A stretch of DNA of 64,000 bases, taken from NCBI RefSeq assembly GCF_000003815.2, contig NC_049981.1:28632379-28696378 (forward strand), given 5' to 3'. The position numbers and the translations under genes are program-made. Positions 10,986-27,000 of the stretch are shown here, piece by piece. This stretch comes from Branchiostoma floridae (taxonomy: Eukaryota; Chordata; Leptocardii; Amphioxiformes; Branchiostomatidae). The notes under the pieces are model-generated. The model did not search any database. It was not told the origin of the DNA and saw only the letters and a program-made list of their open reading frames with translations. The first letter of the stretch is position 1. Every line of letters starts with the position of its first letter.

Positions 10986-12230
10986 GGGTTCTTGCTCGGA
11001 TTGAGCTTGGACTGTCCCTTTATTAAATGTTTGTAACCAATTAAAGATGTGGGGTATACGGCCATCTGGACCAGTGCAAGACATTTTACTCTAAGTACCA
11101 CATAGCAACATTTTGATGTGATCCCGACAATTGGAAGCATTGGCCATGGGCTAGTTAAGTAGACCCAACAATAACACCAGTGATACAGATTAGTTACGTA
11201 GACTCAGTAATAACACCAGTGATGCGGGTTAGATATATATATCAACATTATGTACAGACATCATTTCATGATATAAAAGCCTCAGGAGGGAGAGCACTGG
11301 TCTTGACTCTCAAAACAACAGACCCACAGATCCACCTCTCTTGGTTTTGCTTCTTCTAGTTCGAGACAATCCCTTTAAACGGGCCATAAGTGTAATCGAT
11401 ACACATGTGTAAACAGTGATGCTTAGATTATGCGTCGGCAAAACAAGAACACCAGGCTCATAACAAATTCATAAATCACATACAAAACCACCATCTCACC
11501 ATGAAATAGCTGCAGATTACTCATTTATTCTTGAGGTTGTCGTAAGACAAGACGGTAGCAACACGCTTTTAGCACATCAAAGTTAACGTTAAAGTCATTC
11601 CCGCGTCATATGGTGCACACAGCGGCGCTTCCGTTTCAGTAGCCGTCGTACACAACTTTATGCAATCACTACAGCAAAGGGCTAGCCCACTGGTAGGTGT
11701 GTGTGTGTGTTTAACTTCCATTCTCTTTCCCAAATGCTAAGTGCTAAGCAGAGAAAGCAGCATGTGGCATTTTAAAGTCCACACACGAAACCACACACAA
11801 AATCACCACCAACCAAACAATAGACTTGATATTCATCGTTGTGACTGTCGTCCCTTTATTTCCAAGAAGTACGCAACAACACGCTCATAACATTCCACGT
11901 TAAGATTAACACACCAAAATGGCGATGCCCCTTCCCATTATACAGCACTCCCTTTGAAAACAAAATAGCGGCGTTCATTGACGAGAGCGAAAACAATACA
12001 CGTTTTGCTATCACAAACCTGTGATTAGCTCACCCTTGGTAAACATTTTATCGATTTTTAAACTGCCTTAGATTGTGTAGCCAGACAGATGTTACAATAA
12101 ACAGTAAGGACAACTTTTACGCTGATTCATAGAATATTATCAAATTAAAATTGCTAAGAATAGGAGATGTTTATGTCTAAACATGCCACATCTGTTACTG
12201 CGAGTAGCGTAGGCCTCCCTAACGTGGTAC
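10986..12230. other. intergenic, 3' side of gene C
   Basis: No exon recognised. A short (TG)n tract lies at about 11697-11712. Bases about 11660-11790 resemble 43820-43960 (shared AATCACTACAGCA, CTCTTTCCCAA, AAGCAGCATGT, TTTTAAAGTC), a dispersed repeat. A minus-strand AATAAA (11857-11862) is about 370 bp past the gene C stop. Confidence 0.5.
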
Positions 12231-16766
<4,536 letters not shown>

Positions 16767-17429
16767 GGTGTTCGTCTTCTGGTAGGTGCCTGCAAAGATC
16801 ACTGTCAATGAGGGGCTGTTTTTGTCCAGATGTCTCTATCTACTAGTAGATTGAGATAGATGCTCACTAAAATGTAGCTGTGCGTCCCGAAGTGCTTATA
16901 TTTACCCATGAGGTTGCGATAAATGATAAACTTTGCTTGTATACTTAATCTGTTTAACCGTCACAGCGGTGTGTACCTGGGAGGAAAATCCCAAGATAGT
17001 GGTACCTTTAATTATTATGATACTGATAACTTTTTAATATCAGAGCGCCTGTTATACGCAGGGTGACAACACAGGTGTGAAACGAGCATAGCAGTTCCCA
17101 CCAATTGAAGACTAATATGTATACTTAGTGATATAGACATGAGCTGACCTTCGTATGTGATGAATTGTGTTTGTAAATGATACAACTGTGTGTTGTTAGG
17201 ATATCAGAGTGCCATTTACCGGCGGAAATTTCAATAGCTGATGATAATTTTAATCTACGCAATACGTCGTGAGAAATGTTCAGCGAAAACCCTGCCCAAA
17301 AATGTATGATCGCAATAGACGCCAGGATAGAAGATATACGTGATAGCCGTATATGCAAAGGATCATAGCAGTTGTTGCATGTTGGAGGACTTTCCGTCCT
17401 TCTAGCAAAAAGAGAGAGTCTTATCCAAG
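16767..17429. promoter_or_regulatory. shared divergent promoter region of genes C and D
   Basis: A 663-bp space separates the two start codons of the head-to-head paralogues. Minus-strand AAATATAAG at about 16893-16901 is a possible TATA element for C; no strong TATA is seen for D. Shared elements would let both genes be co-regulated, but that is inference. Confidence 0.45.
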
Positions 17430-20400
17430 ATGTTCGCGATTGTGGCATTTCTTGCGCTGATCGTTTCAGCAAACGGTAGGTGGTATGACCCGTAAGATTG
17501 CATAGCAATTTATTTCGCACTACTTGCATCTTGTTGAAAATATTGATGTATGACTAGTGGTCAAATGTTCCAACTTTCTTCTCGTTGATTTGAACAAGTA
17601 TGATTCAGGAACCTAGCAACCTTCGTGTGTTGTGTGCATTAACTTTTCTTACCAAGTTCTTAGTCCTTCAATTTTGGTATCACTCAAAATTATTCATTTG
17701 GGGTGATAAGTAATGAACTGATATCAATCAATCACAGTCTTGATATTATGTAATTTCTCTATCTTAATTGTCATAAGTCAGAACCTTAAATGAGCTTAGT
17801 GATGACGCTTTCGTGATCTTCCGTACGGTTAACTACAAAGTACAAAATATGAATCGAAGAATACAAAATAGATCTTTAAATTTCATATGTAAAAACTCTT
17901 TGTCATTCCGTAACTGGGATTGTATCCTTTTCCATCTTTTTCTTTTACAGGACAGAATTGTGGCGAGCCCCTTAGTGCGGCTTCGGGAAGCTTCGCGAGC
18001 CCGAACTACCCTGACCGTAATTACCCCCACAACTCCAACTGCCAATGGGACATCGTGGTCGCGTCCGGGGCGAAAGTCTTACTGCAGTTTGACGACTTCG
18101 CGTTAGAGGGTCCGTCAGCTTTCCAGGGCGGAGCGTGTGTAGATTACGTCGAAATCTATGACCTGTTCGCCCCCAACTTCTTTGTTGGTATGTTGTCTAC
18201 AAGTATACTCGCTGACTCATTTAAACTAACATTCAGCCGAGAACATTATTGGTGATAATATGATATTTAATTTTAAGAGAATAGATCTTGTAAAACTGGA
18301 TCATCTCTGGTATTGTATTTAAAATTGTTATCCAATTGTGAAAAATAAAACAAACATTATAGTTCGCAGAAACGCATAGCTGTAAATTATCACATCATTT
18401 TATGTATCAATGTTGTATAATTGATAGGAAATGAATGTTTGTTAACGGTTATGACATTGTAAAAATAGGGTTGGCAGGCAGGGATCGATTCTCTTTTCTT
18501 TTGATGTTTCAACGAATACAGATTAACAATGTTTGACTGAAGCACGCGATGTAGGAAAATACAGGTTTTGCTAGGGTCGCGTAGCAGACTTGATTTTTTA
18601 TATCACATTTATTTAGCCCTTAATAGTATTTTAGGACAGAAAACGTGATAGTTGGAAAAGTTGTGATTGTGTCTACTAGTGACAGAAAATGTGATAGCTC
18701 CCTCTATCACATTGATTCACTAGTAAGAGGATAATTCTGGTCTAAATGTACTGGTATATATAATTTCACTAGTACATTTAGACCAGAATTATCCTCAATA
18801 TATCATTGTGACAATCTTTATCATGCGTAAAAGTAGTTTTTAACGAAAAAAAAACTTTTTTTAACTAAAATGATTTGATAAATACATAGTACTCGCGTAG
18901 CATCATACTTCTACTTCAAGAACTGCCATACAATAACTGGGACGAACTAATCTCAGAGGCTGTGTTTGACTTCTCTTTTACTTCATTTTGTAGGGAAGTG
19001 GTGTGGGGATGACAAACCGCCCATCTACCTGTCCGCGTCCAACAGTCTGGTTGTCAGGTTCAAATCAGACTGGATCACAAAAGACCGCGGTTTTCAAGCG
19101 TCCTACAGGTAACAGTCTGTTACAGCAAATTTTACCTTACGATGCATGGAAACTATTTTCCCGGCACTTCTCCACCATTTTGCATGTATTGATATTACTA
19201 TGATATGAGGGGCGTAGTAAAGCATGTGCACAAATACGACACATACAAAGAAGACAATTAAAGCAAGCTTATCAACCTTTATCAGCTTAACCATCCTTTA
19301 GTAACAGATTTGTATCGTCGCCCCCTCTCTTTCTCAGTCCCCCTCTCTCTCTCTCTCTCTGCATTTCTCTGCCAATACTCATCATTATGTCTTTACAATT
19401 AGTACATTCGGCACTACTACACCCACCGCCACTACCACCGTGGACTGCGGCACTCCGGCTATCAACCCTTCTCTAGCACGGGTGGTGGGGGGTACCACCG
19501 CTGTCGCCAACAGCTGGCCATGGATGGTAAAATATGCTATTATGAAGTTATTGTTTAGAACATCCGAGTTGCTAAGTTTAAGTATTTCTCAGTAACTGAG
19601 CGTATCTAACTTTTATATGATGGCACATATTGACACCGAATTAGGGTGTCATGTATTGTATTTTGCTGGCAATTGACAATGTAACCGTGCTTCTTACATC
19701 GTCGACAAATGGAAAGCATGGTGTCTAGTAGAGACAATTTTGATTCAAAGCAAACGGTGTGAATTGATAGACTGACTGTCACCTCTTTGCCTGCAAGGCA
19801 TCTCTGGCGAAGTACGGTGCGCATGCGTGTGGCGGGTCCCTCATCGCTCCCGGCTGGATCCTGACGGCTGCGCACTGCTTCGACGGGTAGGCAGCGTCAT
19901 CGTCGTTCTTTTTATCTTCATTTTATCACTGGTTTATGTCAGACAAACAGAGACAAAGATAGAGTAAGACAGTGATAGAGAGACTTAGAGATACACACAG
20001 AGCGATGCACAGAGAAAGACAGAAACAGAGAAACAGAGATAAAACTTCATCTGTAAACTCTTGAAGTGTAGGTATGGAAAGACTACTTAATATTAATTTG
20101 CTATATATACCTGCAATGGGACGTTTGTTTGCACGTACGTTTAAAGATCTCAGTACGGTGTTTTGCTCATTGACTCCCACCACTTATCCTGATGACTACA
20201 GGGCTTCCTACACGTCACAGTGGACGGTCCGGCTCGGCAGCCACAACAGGGAGTCTACGGACGCGCACCAGCAGAACATCGGCGTGCAGAGGGTACCGTA
20301 CTTCTCTTTTGATAATTCTGGCTCATTCCCTGGCAATGTGAAGCAGGCCTAGGGTCATCACCCTGCCCATAGAGCTGCCTTTTAAGGACGCAAGTGAAGT

Positions 20401-22623
20401 GAGACAGTTCATTATGACATTCGATATGTGATTAAGTGAGATATGACCAGATACAATTTCATTAGACGTGCATAATATTCTACAACTAATTACTGGTAAC
20501 GTTACACCTTACCATGATCATATATGTGCGGGAATGAAAAGAAAAGTCGGTCGGCAAAGGGCGTTTTTCTTTTTCTTTTCATTGAAACGTTTGTGAAACC
20601 CCACGACCTAGATTGTTGTTCACGAGGGCTACAACGGTGCGAGCAGCAGTGACAACGACATCGCGCTGCTGAAACTCAACCGTGACGCAACCATCAACAG
20701 TTACGTCAGCACTGCGTGCGTCGCACCAGGAGAGTTCCCCAGCCAGACAAGCTGCTACGTCACAGGATGGGGCGACACATTAGGTGACGTAATCGATTTG
20801 TGTGAATTGATTTTACGTGCCTTATCGATTCAAGACCCACATTTTTGCAGTTTTGCCAGGAAATCAAAGTCAATCAGTTTTCATAAACAAGAGACATACC
20901 TTTATCATATATATAACTTTGAAATTCGTAAAGCGATAACCCAGTTAAGAATCAGCAGTCATAAATTGAATATGGAAACAGGTAGATATCATAATGTAGC
21001 CCCTGACCAAAGGTTTTGCCCATTCTGTCCAAAGCAAATTGAAGATGAATTTCACTTTGTCATGATGTGCAGTAGGTACAATGTTTCACGTAATGAGTTA
21101 TTCACATTCCTCGAATCAAGTACAACAGATTTTAAGAGACTCAATGGTACAGGCAGATTTGATTATATATTCAGATGTGACAACTCCCACAATGCTAAAA
21201 TAGGTAAATATATAAAAGATTGCTTTGTCATAAGAAAAAATGCCGAAACTCATAATTAGCCCCACTCGATTGTAGTACAATGTTTTAGGCTAGCTCTCAT
21301 TGTTTTAGAAATAAGGATGTCAAATTTCATTCTATATTCACAATCTGCATATGTACTATGTTTTATACTTGCTTTAGTAATTAGGATGATAAGTTTATTT
21401 CTTCTTTTTTCTGCCATACATTTTACCGTGTATGATCGTTGCGCAATGAAGTTCTGTCTGTCTATTCTATTACTGTCAAATCCATCATCCGATATTGTCT
21501 TATCGGTTTCGACTGTTTTCTGGAGTCTGTTTTTGTAAAGAATTTCTAATATGAATCTGAACATATCTTTAACACTATCATCATAAATATTCACAAATGG
21601 GTGACTTATGTCTGCTAAAATTTTGTGATGTTTTGTGTAATTCTTTGAACCCACTCCTACATACACGATATGTCGAATGGCTTTTCAGAAATGCTCAATG
21701 CTCATTTCCACGTGACACTTTCAACCCAGAGCCCCGTCCCGCCCTGTGGGCTTCTGCGATACTGAACTGTTGTAGTCTAGAAAGTTGAACTAATCACGCC
21801 TTGTGACATGTTGAATGTATCCTTGCTTCATAGGTGTGAACTTCCAGATTGTGATGGCTGACCAGCTACAACAGGGCGAGGTGGAGATTATCGACAGGAG
21901 CACGTGCAACTTGGGTAACTGGTACGGAGGAGCCGTGACGTCCAACATGCTGTGTGCGGGATGGACCATGGGGCAAACCGACGCCTGCCAGGTTAGTGGC
22001 ACATGTCGTAACGTAGCGCTACCAAATGTCGTCCAATTTATTCAAAACACCAATTTTCCATAATCTTGAAGAAACGGTATGATCTGTAACAGTTTCTTCA
22101 TCTATTTAACGAGTCTACATTCTGTACGGAGGCCTACGTTGACGAGACCCCAAAGAATGCCTCTCAATGAATTAGAACACGTCTCTTCCATCGACCCCAT
22201 GACCTGAAGTCCTGAACTTCCGGTTATCTTCCGGCTAAAGTCCGGTTAACGACTTGTTCTACCACCTCTGACCAGTACTTCATGCCACTCCGACAGGTCT
22301 AATTTTTGCGGTCATCTTCCCACACATTCTGTCACTCTATTGAGAGTGCATTCTAATAACTACTGACACACACCAGCCCAAGCAAACACAAATACACACA
22401 ATGAAAACACAACAGGCACACGGAGTCAGTAACAATGTCCGTACGCTGCCCTGCACAGAACGACTCGGGCGGCCCGCTGGTGTGTAAGAGCGGCAGGAAG
22501 TGGTACCAGGCCGGGATCGTCAGCTGGGGCCACGGCTGCGCTCAGCCCAACAAGCCCGGCGTCTACACTGACGTCAATAAGTACCAGAGTTGGATTCAAA
22601 CCAAGATGGCACAATACCCTTAG
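17430..22623 (+). CDS. gene D: secreted CUB-trypsin protease with Asn193 (398 aa)
   Basis: Nine exons: 17430-17475, 17951-18187, 18994-19108, 19403-19526, 19798-19886, 20202-20292, 20612-20783, 21834-21991, 22459-22623. Signal peptide [14 protein letters not shown], a CUB domain ([41 protein letters not shown]), a Thr-rich linker with CGTP and activation site Arg-VVGG. The catalytic residues are in LTAAHC, DNDIALL and DSGGP; Asp189 is in TDACQ. Exon count and several exon lengths (115, 165 nt) equal those of gene C, so the two are duplicates. Odd feature: the last exon starts AAC GAC TCG, giving NDSGGP where every other protease here has GDSGGP; position 193 forms the oxyanion hole. PWM replaces PWQ after the activation site. 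A retroelement fragment fills intron 7. Confidence 0.92.
18727..18796. repeat. 26-bp perfect inverted repeat
   Basis: GAGGATAATTCTGGTCTAAATGTACT at 18727-18752 is repeated inverted without mismatch at 18771-18796, 18-bp AT-rich loop. Intron 2 of gene D. No clear target duplication. Confidence 0.9.
20790..21262 (+). mobile_element. retroelement fragment with RT-associated zinc-knuckle C-terminus
   Basis: An open frame ending at 21259 contains [14 protein letters not shown], then FCPFC and HFVMMC, a C-x2-C-x8-H-x4-C arrangement seen after reverse transcriptase in LINE-type polyproteins, then a conserved tail ending at TAG. It is the 3' end of such an element inserted in an intron of gene D in the same orientation. 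The homologous fragment at 57540-57870 has the same FCPFC and HFVMDC motifs. No RT catalytic core is present here. Confidence 0.65.
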
Positions 22624-22731
22624 GCACAAGCCTTCGCTCACGCCTCTAGATATAGAAGAGGAATGACCTTACTCCTTAGTCGATATGTAGTACGTATAGC
22701 TATCACTTTAAGTATCGTGAGCGGAGATGTG

Positions 22732-22737
22732 AATAAA
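22732..22737 (+). terminator. polyadenylation signal of gene D
   Basis: AATAAA 109 bp after the stop codon, followed by a GT/T-rich stretch. Confidence 0.75.
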
Positions 22738-24074
22738 GACAATCAAATCAAACAATTTGTTGGCGTTCTTTCTCCGTTGTTGTCAGTTGTCAGAAGAGTA
22801 TTGTCTCAAATATATGTAGATGATATCCTGGTTTAAAAGTGTGCCAAAATAGTTTTTAAAAAAGACAAATGGGCTGATTTAGGATGAGAGATGTATGTAT
22901 CCAGATTTCTGCCTACAATCATTACTATTTCATGAAGGCTACATAACGCCAAGGCACATTTGGATCAAATGAATCAGAAGTAAAATTTCACAAGTCAACT
23001 TGCCACTCCCTATAGCTACACCCCGCACGATAGTTATCACGTGAATGACTTTAGAAAATGCCATTGCTGTAATTATTCTGGCAGCAGATAAGATGTCGAC
23101 CAGTGAAAGCAATTTTATCTTCGTAACAACGGTGGTTCATGTACATTAAGCAAACAAGTTTTATATAATATATAGCTTTCTCCTGTGTTACGTATATACA
23201 CCAACTGCCACTCTCTCACGAGACGAGATACACCAGCACAGAATTACGTAAGATTGGACTCATATGATTGAATTGAAGTAATAAAAAAACTACCATGATA
23301 AGTCTTTTCACCCATCTGGTAAACACAAGCATATCATATGGGGACAGTTGGTAGCGTTTCAACTGAGAGGTACGGTTTCATCAGTCATTCGTTGTTGTAA
23401 TCTAGATGTTTTGCTACTTTTTTTATAAACCTCTGGGCATTGGTACAAATTGAGTCTCTTGCTAGGAGAACCCTCTTCTGTTATGACCCTGGATACATTT
23501 TCTTTAGCCTTCAAGCACATTTTCGCGCCTTTGGTAGAGTCGAGGTTAGTGACAATTGCACACGTCATGCACAATCTGCATTTTACGTTGTGTCGTATCA
23601 AAAAGATAAATATTCAATGATTTTCAACTAAGGGTTTTACCTCATACTTTGCCAGGACAAAGCGGTGTGGATCCTTGAAATTTATAACATTAAGTTTGGC
23701 CCAATAACAATGTTGGACCTAAATAAGTCAGCGCTTTGTACATAGTTTATATAAAGTGTATTAATTTTTAGATATGCTATATTGGCAATGCGGGTATTTC
23801 TTATCTTCGTTATGTTGACACACTAAACACCTACCGTCCGACACAGGCGGGAAAAGTTGTTTGATAAGTGATTATGACTTATCTCAAACAGGCTGTCAGA
23901 CGGCACAGTGCGTAGTGTTCCAGTGCGTGGTATTTACAATAGGCGTGTCAAAATGTACAGTTCTAACAGTGTTTCAGACTTGGATATAACCAAGGCAGTA
24001 TCGATCATAACACAGGTAAAGGGAGCTGTTTGAAGAAGTAGTGTCTGTCCGCACAAGAACCTCTCGCTACTAGT
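22738..24074. other. intergenic D-E, no gene seen
   Basis: AT-rich, with stop codons in every frame at short intervals. TATAAC at about 23985, 90 bp before the gene E start codon, is a weak promoter candidate. Confidence 0.5.
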
Positions 24075-27000
24075 ATGTGGTACCTAGTTCTCCTCGTGGC
24101 CTTTCCGTCAGCACTTGGACAAGGTAAAGGAATTTGTTACTCTAACGTTATAGGCAATGTATGGGACTTGATTGCATGATATGTCACAACTATCAGTTAT
24201 GGGACTGATGGATGGATGGACAACTTAATGCAGTGCTTTTCTTTGTTAGAGGTTCTGTAATGTTAGCGCTATATTCTAAAGGGCAAATGGATAACCGTTC
24301 CTATTTGGTATTTCCTCTTAATATTCTAAACCCCAAAATATGTGGCAACTTGCAAGAGACATTCTTATATTTTCCAAGCAGAGACTTCGGTCGGGTATTA
24401 GTGGGTTCACTTTTAACGTCTACCTCATATAAAAACGATCTACTAGCATCCCGAACTCTGCTTGGAGAATAGAATTATCAGTCAAACGTCTTATCTTATA
24501 TCATTCAAAAGTATTCCGTATTGTTACCTTGGCTAGCAAAAAAGAGAAAAAGTTTGGAAAGCCCATTGAACTTGAACACCAGATATTTATGAGACGAAAA
24601 TTATTCATGAAATAAAGATTTATGCTCTTCAACGATGACGCCAATGAAAACCCTGCATATGCATATTTAGATTACTTTGTGAAAGTCTGATTACAATGCC
24701 TTAAAACAATTAGGAATTCTAAGCTCCTATGTCTTTCCAAAAAAAGTGACTTGGCACTTGAAGTTGTTCTTTTCCCTATCATATAGGGTGTGGTGGGTAC
24801 CTGACTACCCCTACGGGCGAGTTCACCACTCCCAACTATCCCGAAGATTACCCGAACAGCACTCTCTGTAACTGGAACATCCAGGTTGGTAACCATGGTA
24901 ACCAAAATGTCGTCTGATTCTCGTGTTGTTCTCACGTTGCATCATTGCGCAATTCTTGACCTTACTGTTATTCATAATAAAGTCAGCACGATTTTGATGA
25001 TTTAAATTTTGTCTAAACAACTATGAGACATGGGCGGAAATGACAGTTCGTGACAGACTATTAACAGGCCATGGCAACATGTTGTGAATTGGAGGTCAAA
25101 GTTCAAACTGACATATGATGTGACGTGACCTTGATCTGTGTGCCTATGTTGATATGGACAGCAGCATGGGCCTTAGGCAAGCCCTTCAGTGGAACAGATT
25201 CTCCTTTGTATTTTGTGCAGAACGAAAAGAAAGAAAGAGAATGTGTGTTCTTGTGTCCACAGGTGCTATCAGCTAGTCATTTGTACCTGCAGTTCGATTA
25301 TGTGCAGTTAGAAGAGGTAGGGGGCGTTTGTCGTGACCGAGTGGACGTCTGGGATCTGGCTGCACCAAACCCCCTCTTAGGTAAATGGCGGACATTTTTA
25401 GAGAATTCGAAGAGGTGTCATTGGTTATTAAAACTTAATCATTAAAGCAGGGATACATATTCCATAAGACAAAAATAAAAGCGTGAAATAGGATGTGGTG
25501 AAAGTAATTGATTACAAATAGTTGAAGTTGTGTCAAAAGCGCCTTAAACCCTCCCACCCCGTCCCTGTTAGTGTCATCTTATACAACTCCATCTAAATTT
25601 ATATCAATCATCTTATATAACTCTACTTATCACTATAACAAAACTGCTATCATACAATCCAACTGTTTCGGTACATATATATAGTAGCCATCTTGCCTCT
25701 TTAAGAAAGGTAGATGAGGAGTTACATCGAACTTCGGGCTGTGTAACATTAACAAAGCAGTCATTATACATTTCCTAACCATTGTTACAGCTCGTGTGTG
25801 CGGCGACACCCCACCAGGCCTCATCACTACCACCAGCAGTTCCATCTTCCTCAACTTCCAGTCAGACGATTCCATTTCTCAAAGGGGGTTCAAGGTCTCC
25901 TACACGTCAGAACGACTACCCATGGGGGTGTCCTGGGGTGGGTGACAAAATGAATGAATGGATGAATATGAATGAAACAATGAATGAATGAATGAATGAG
26001 TGAGTGAGTGAGTGAGTGAGTGAGTGAGTGAGTTAGTGAGTGACTGAGTGATTGAATGAATGGATGGATGCATAAATGAATGCGTGTATACGATCATACG
26101 ATGAACTTTATTGCTCGACATTTATACATGGTACAAAGTATGGCAACGACTGTTACACAAAGTACAAAATAGGTGTATGGAATAAGACTTAACGTATACG
26201 TGTGTCTATGTGCAAGTGAGTGAGTGAATGAGTGAGTGAGTGAATAGGTGAGTGAGTGAGTGAGTGAGTGAGTGAGTGAGTGAGTGAATGAGTGAGTGAG
26301 TGAGTGAGTGAGTGAGTGAGTGAGTGAGTGAGTGAGTGAGTGAATGAGTGAATGAGTGAATGATTTCTACCACTTAACTTGTTCATAGTCATATCGGTAT
26401 CAACAACGAGTATCTTTAAAGGTCTTGTCAAACAACTTTACCGTACAATATCTGGCTTGCTTGGCAGTGATGTGACCTTGTTCCGATTCTAGACTGCTAC
26501 ACCGGTGACTCCATTGACTACCGCGGGACTGTTCGTGTGACTGAGACTGGGAAGACATGCCAGCGCTGGGACAGACAGACCCCCCACGTCCACAACTTCA
26601 GACCAGATGTAAGTTATATGTGTGTTTCTTTGCGTGTTTGTTTATTTGTTTGTTTGTTTGTTTGTTTGTGTGTGTGTGTGTGTGTGCGTGCTTACGTGCG
26701 TGCGTGCGTGCGTGCGTGCCTGCGTGCGTGAGTGCGTGCGTACGTGCTTGCGAGTGTGTTGGGGTCTAGGTCACTACCGAAAGGAGTCTTGACTCGTACT
26801 TTTGATCCAGGTTCTTACCGATAGAGGTCTTGATGAGAACTTCTGCCGAAAACCAGACGGAAACAACACTTACTACTCCGACCATAGGCCGTGGTGTTAC
26901 ACCACCAACCCAAGTGTACGCTGGGAATACTGTGACATCATTCCCTGTGGTAAGCTGTGTGTCTCACTACGAGAAAACTGTGTTCATATCATGTAAAAAG

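Noticed and set aside
22387-22458. Upstream acceptor to avoid the Asn193 exon start
   Set aside because: The preceding AG (after cacaac) would add 43 nt and break the frame.
25900-26431. Ser/His/Thr/Leu-rich minus-strand frames
   Set aside because: Translation of (GAGT)n simple repeat in an intron of gene E.
26537-26769. Cys/Val/Arg-rich continuation after the kringle half-exon
   Set aside because: Frame runs past the donor at 26609 into (TG)n/(CGTG)n repeats; the exon ends at 26608.
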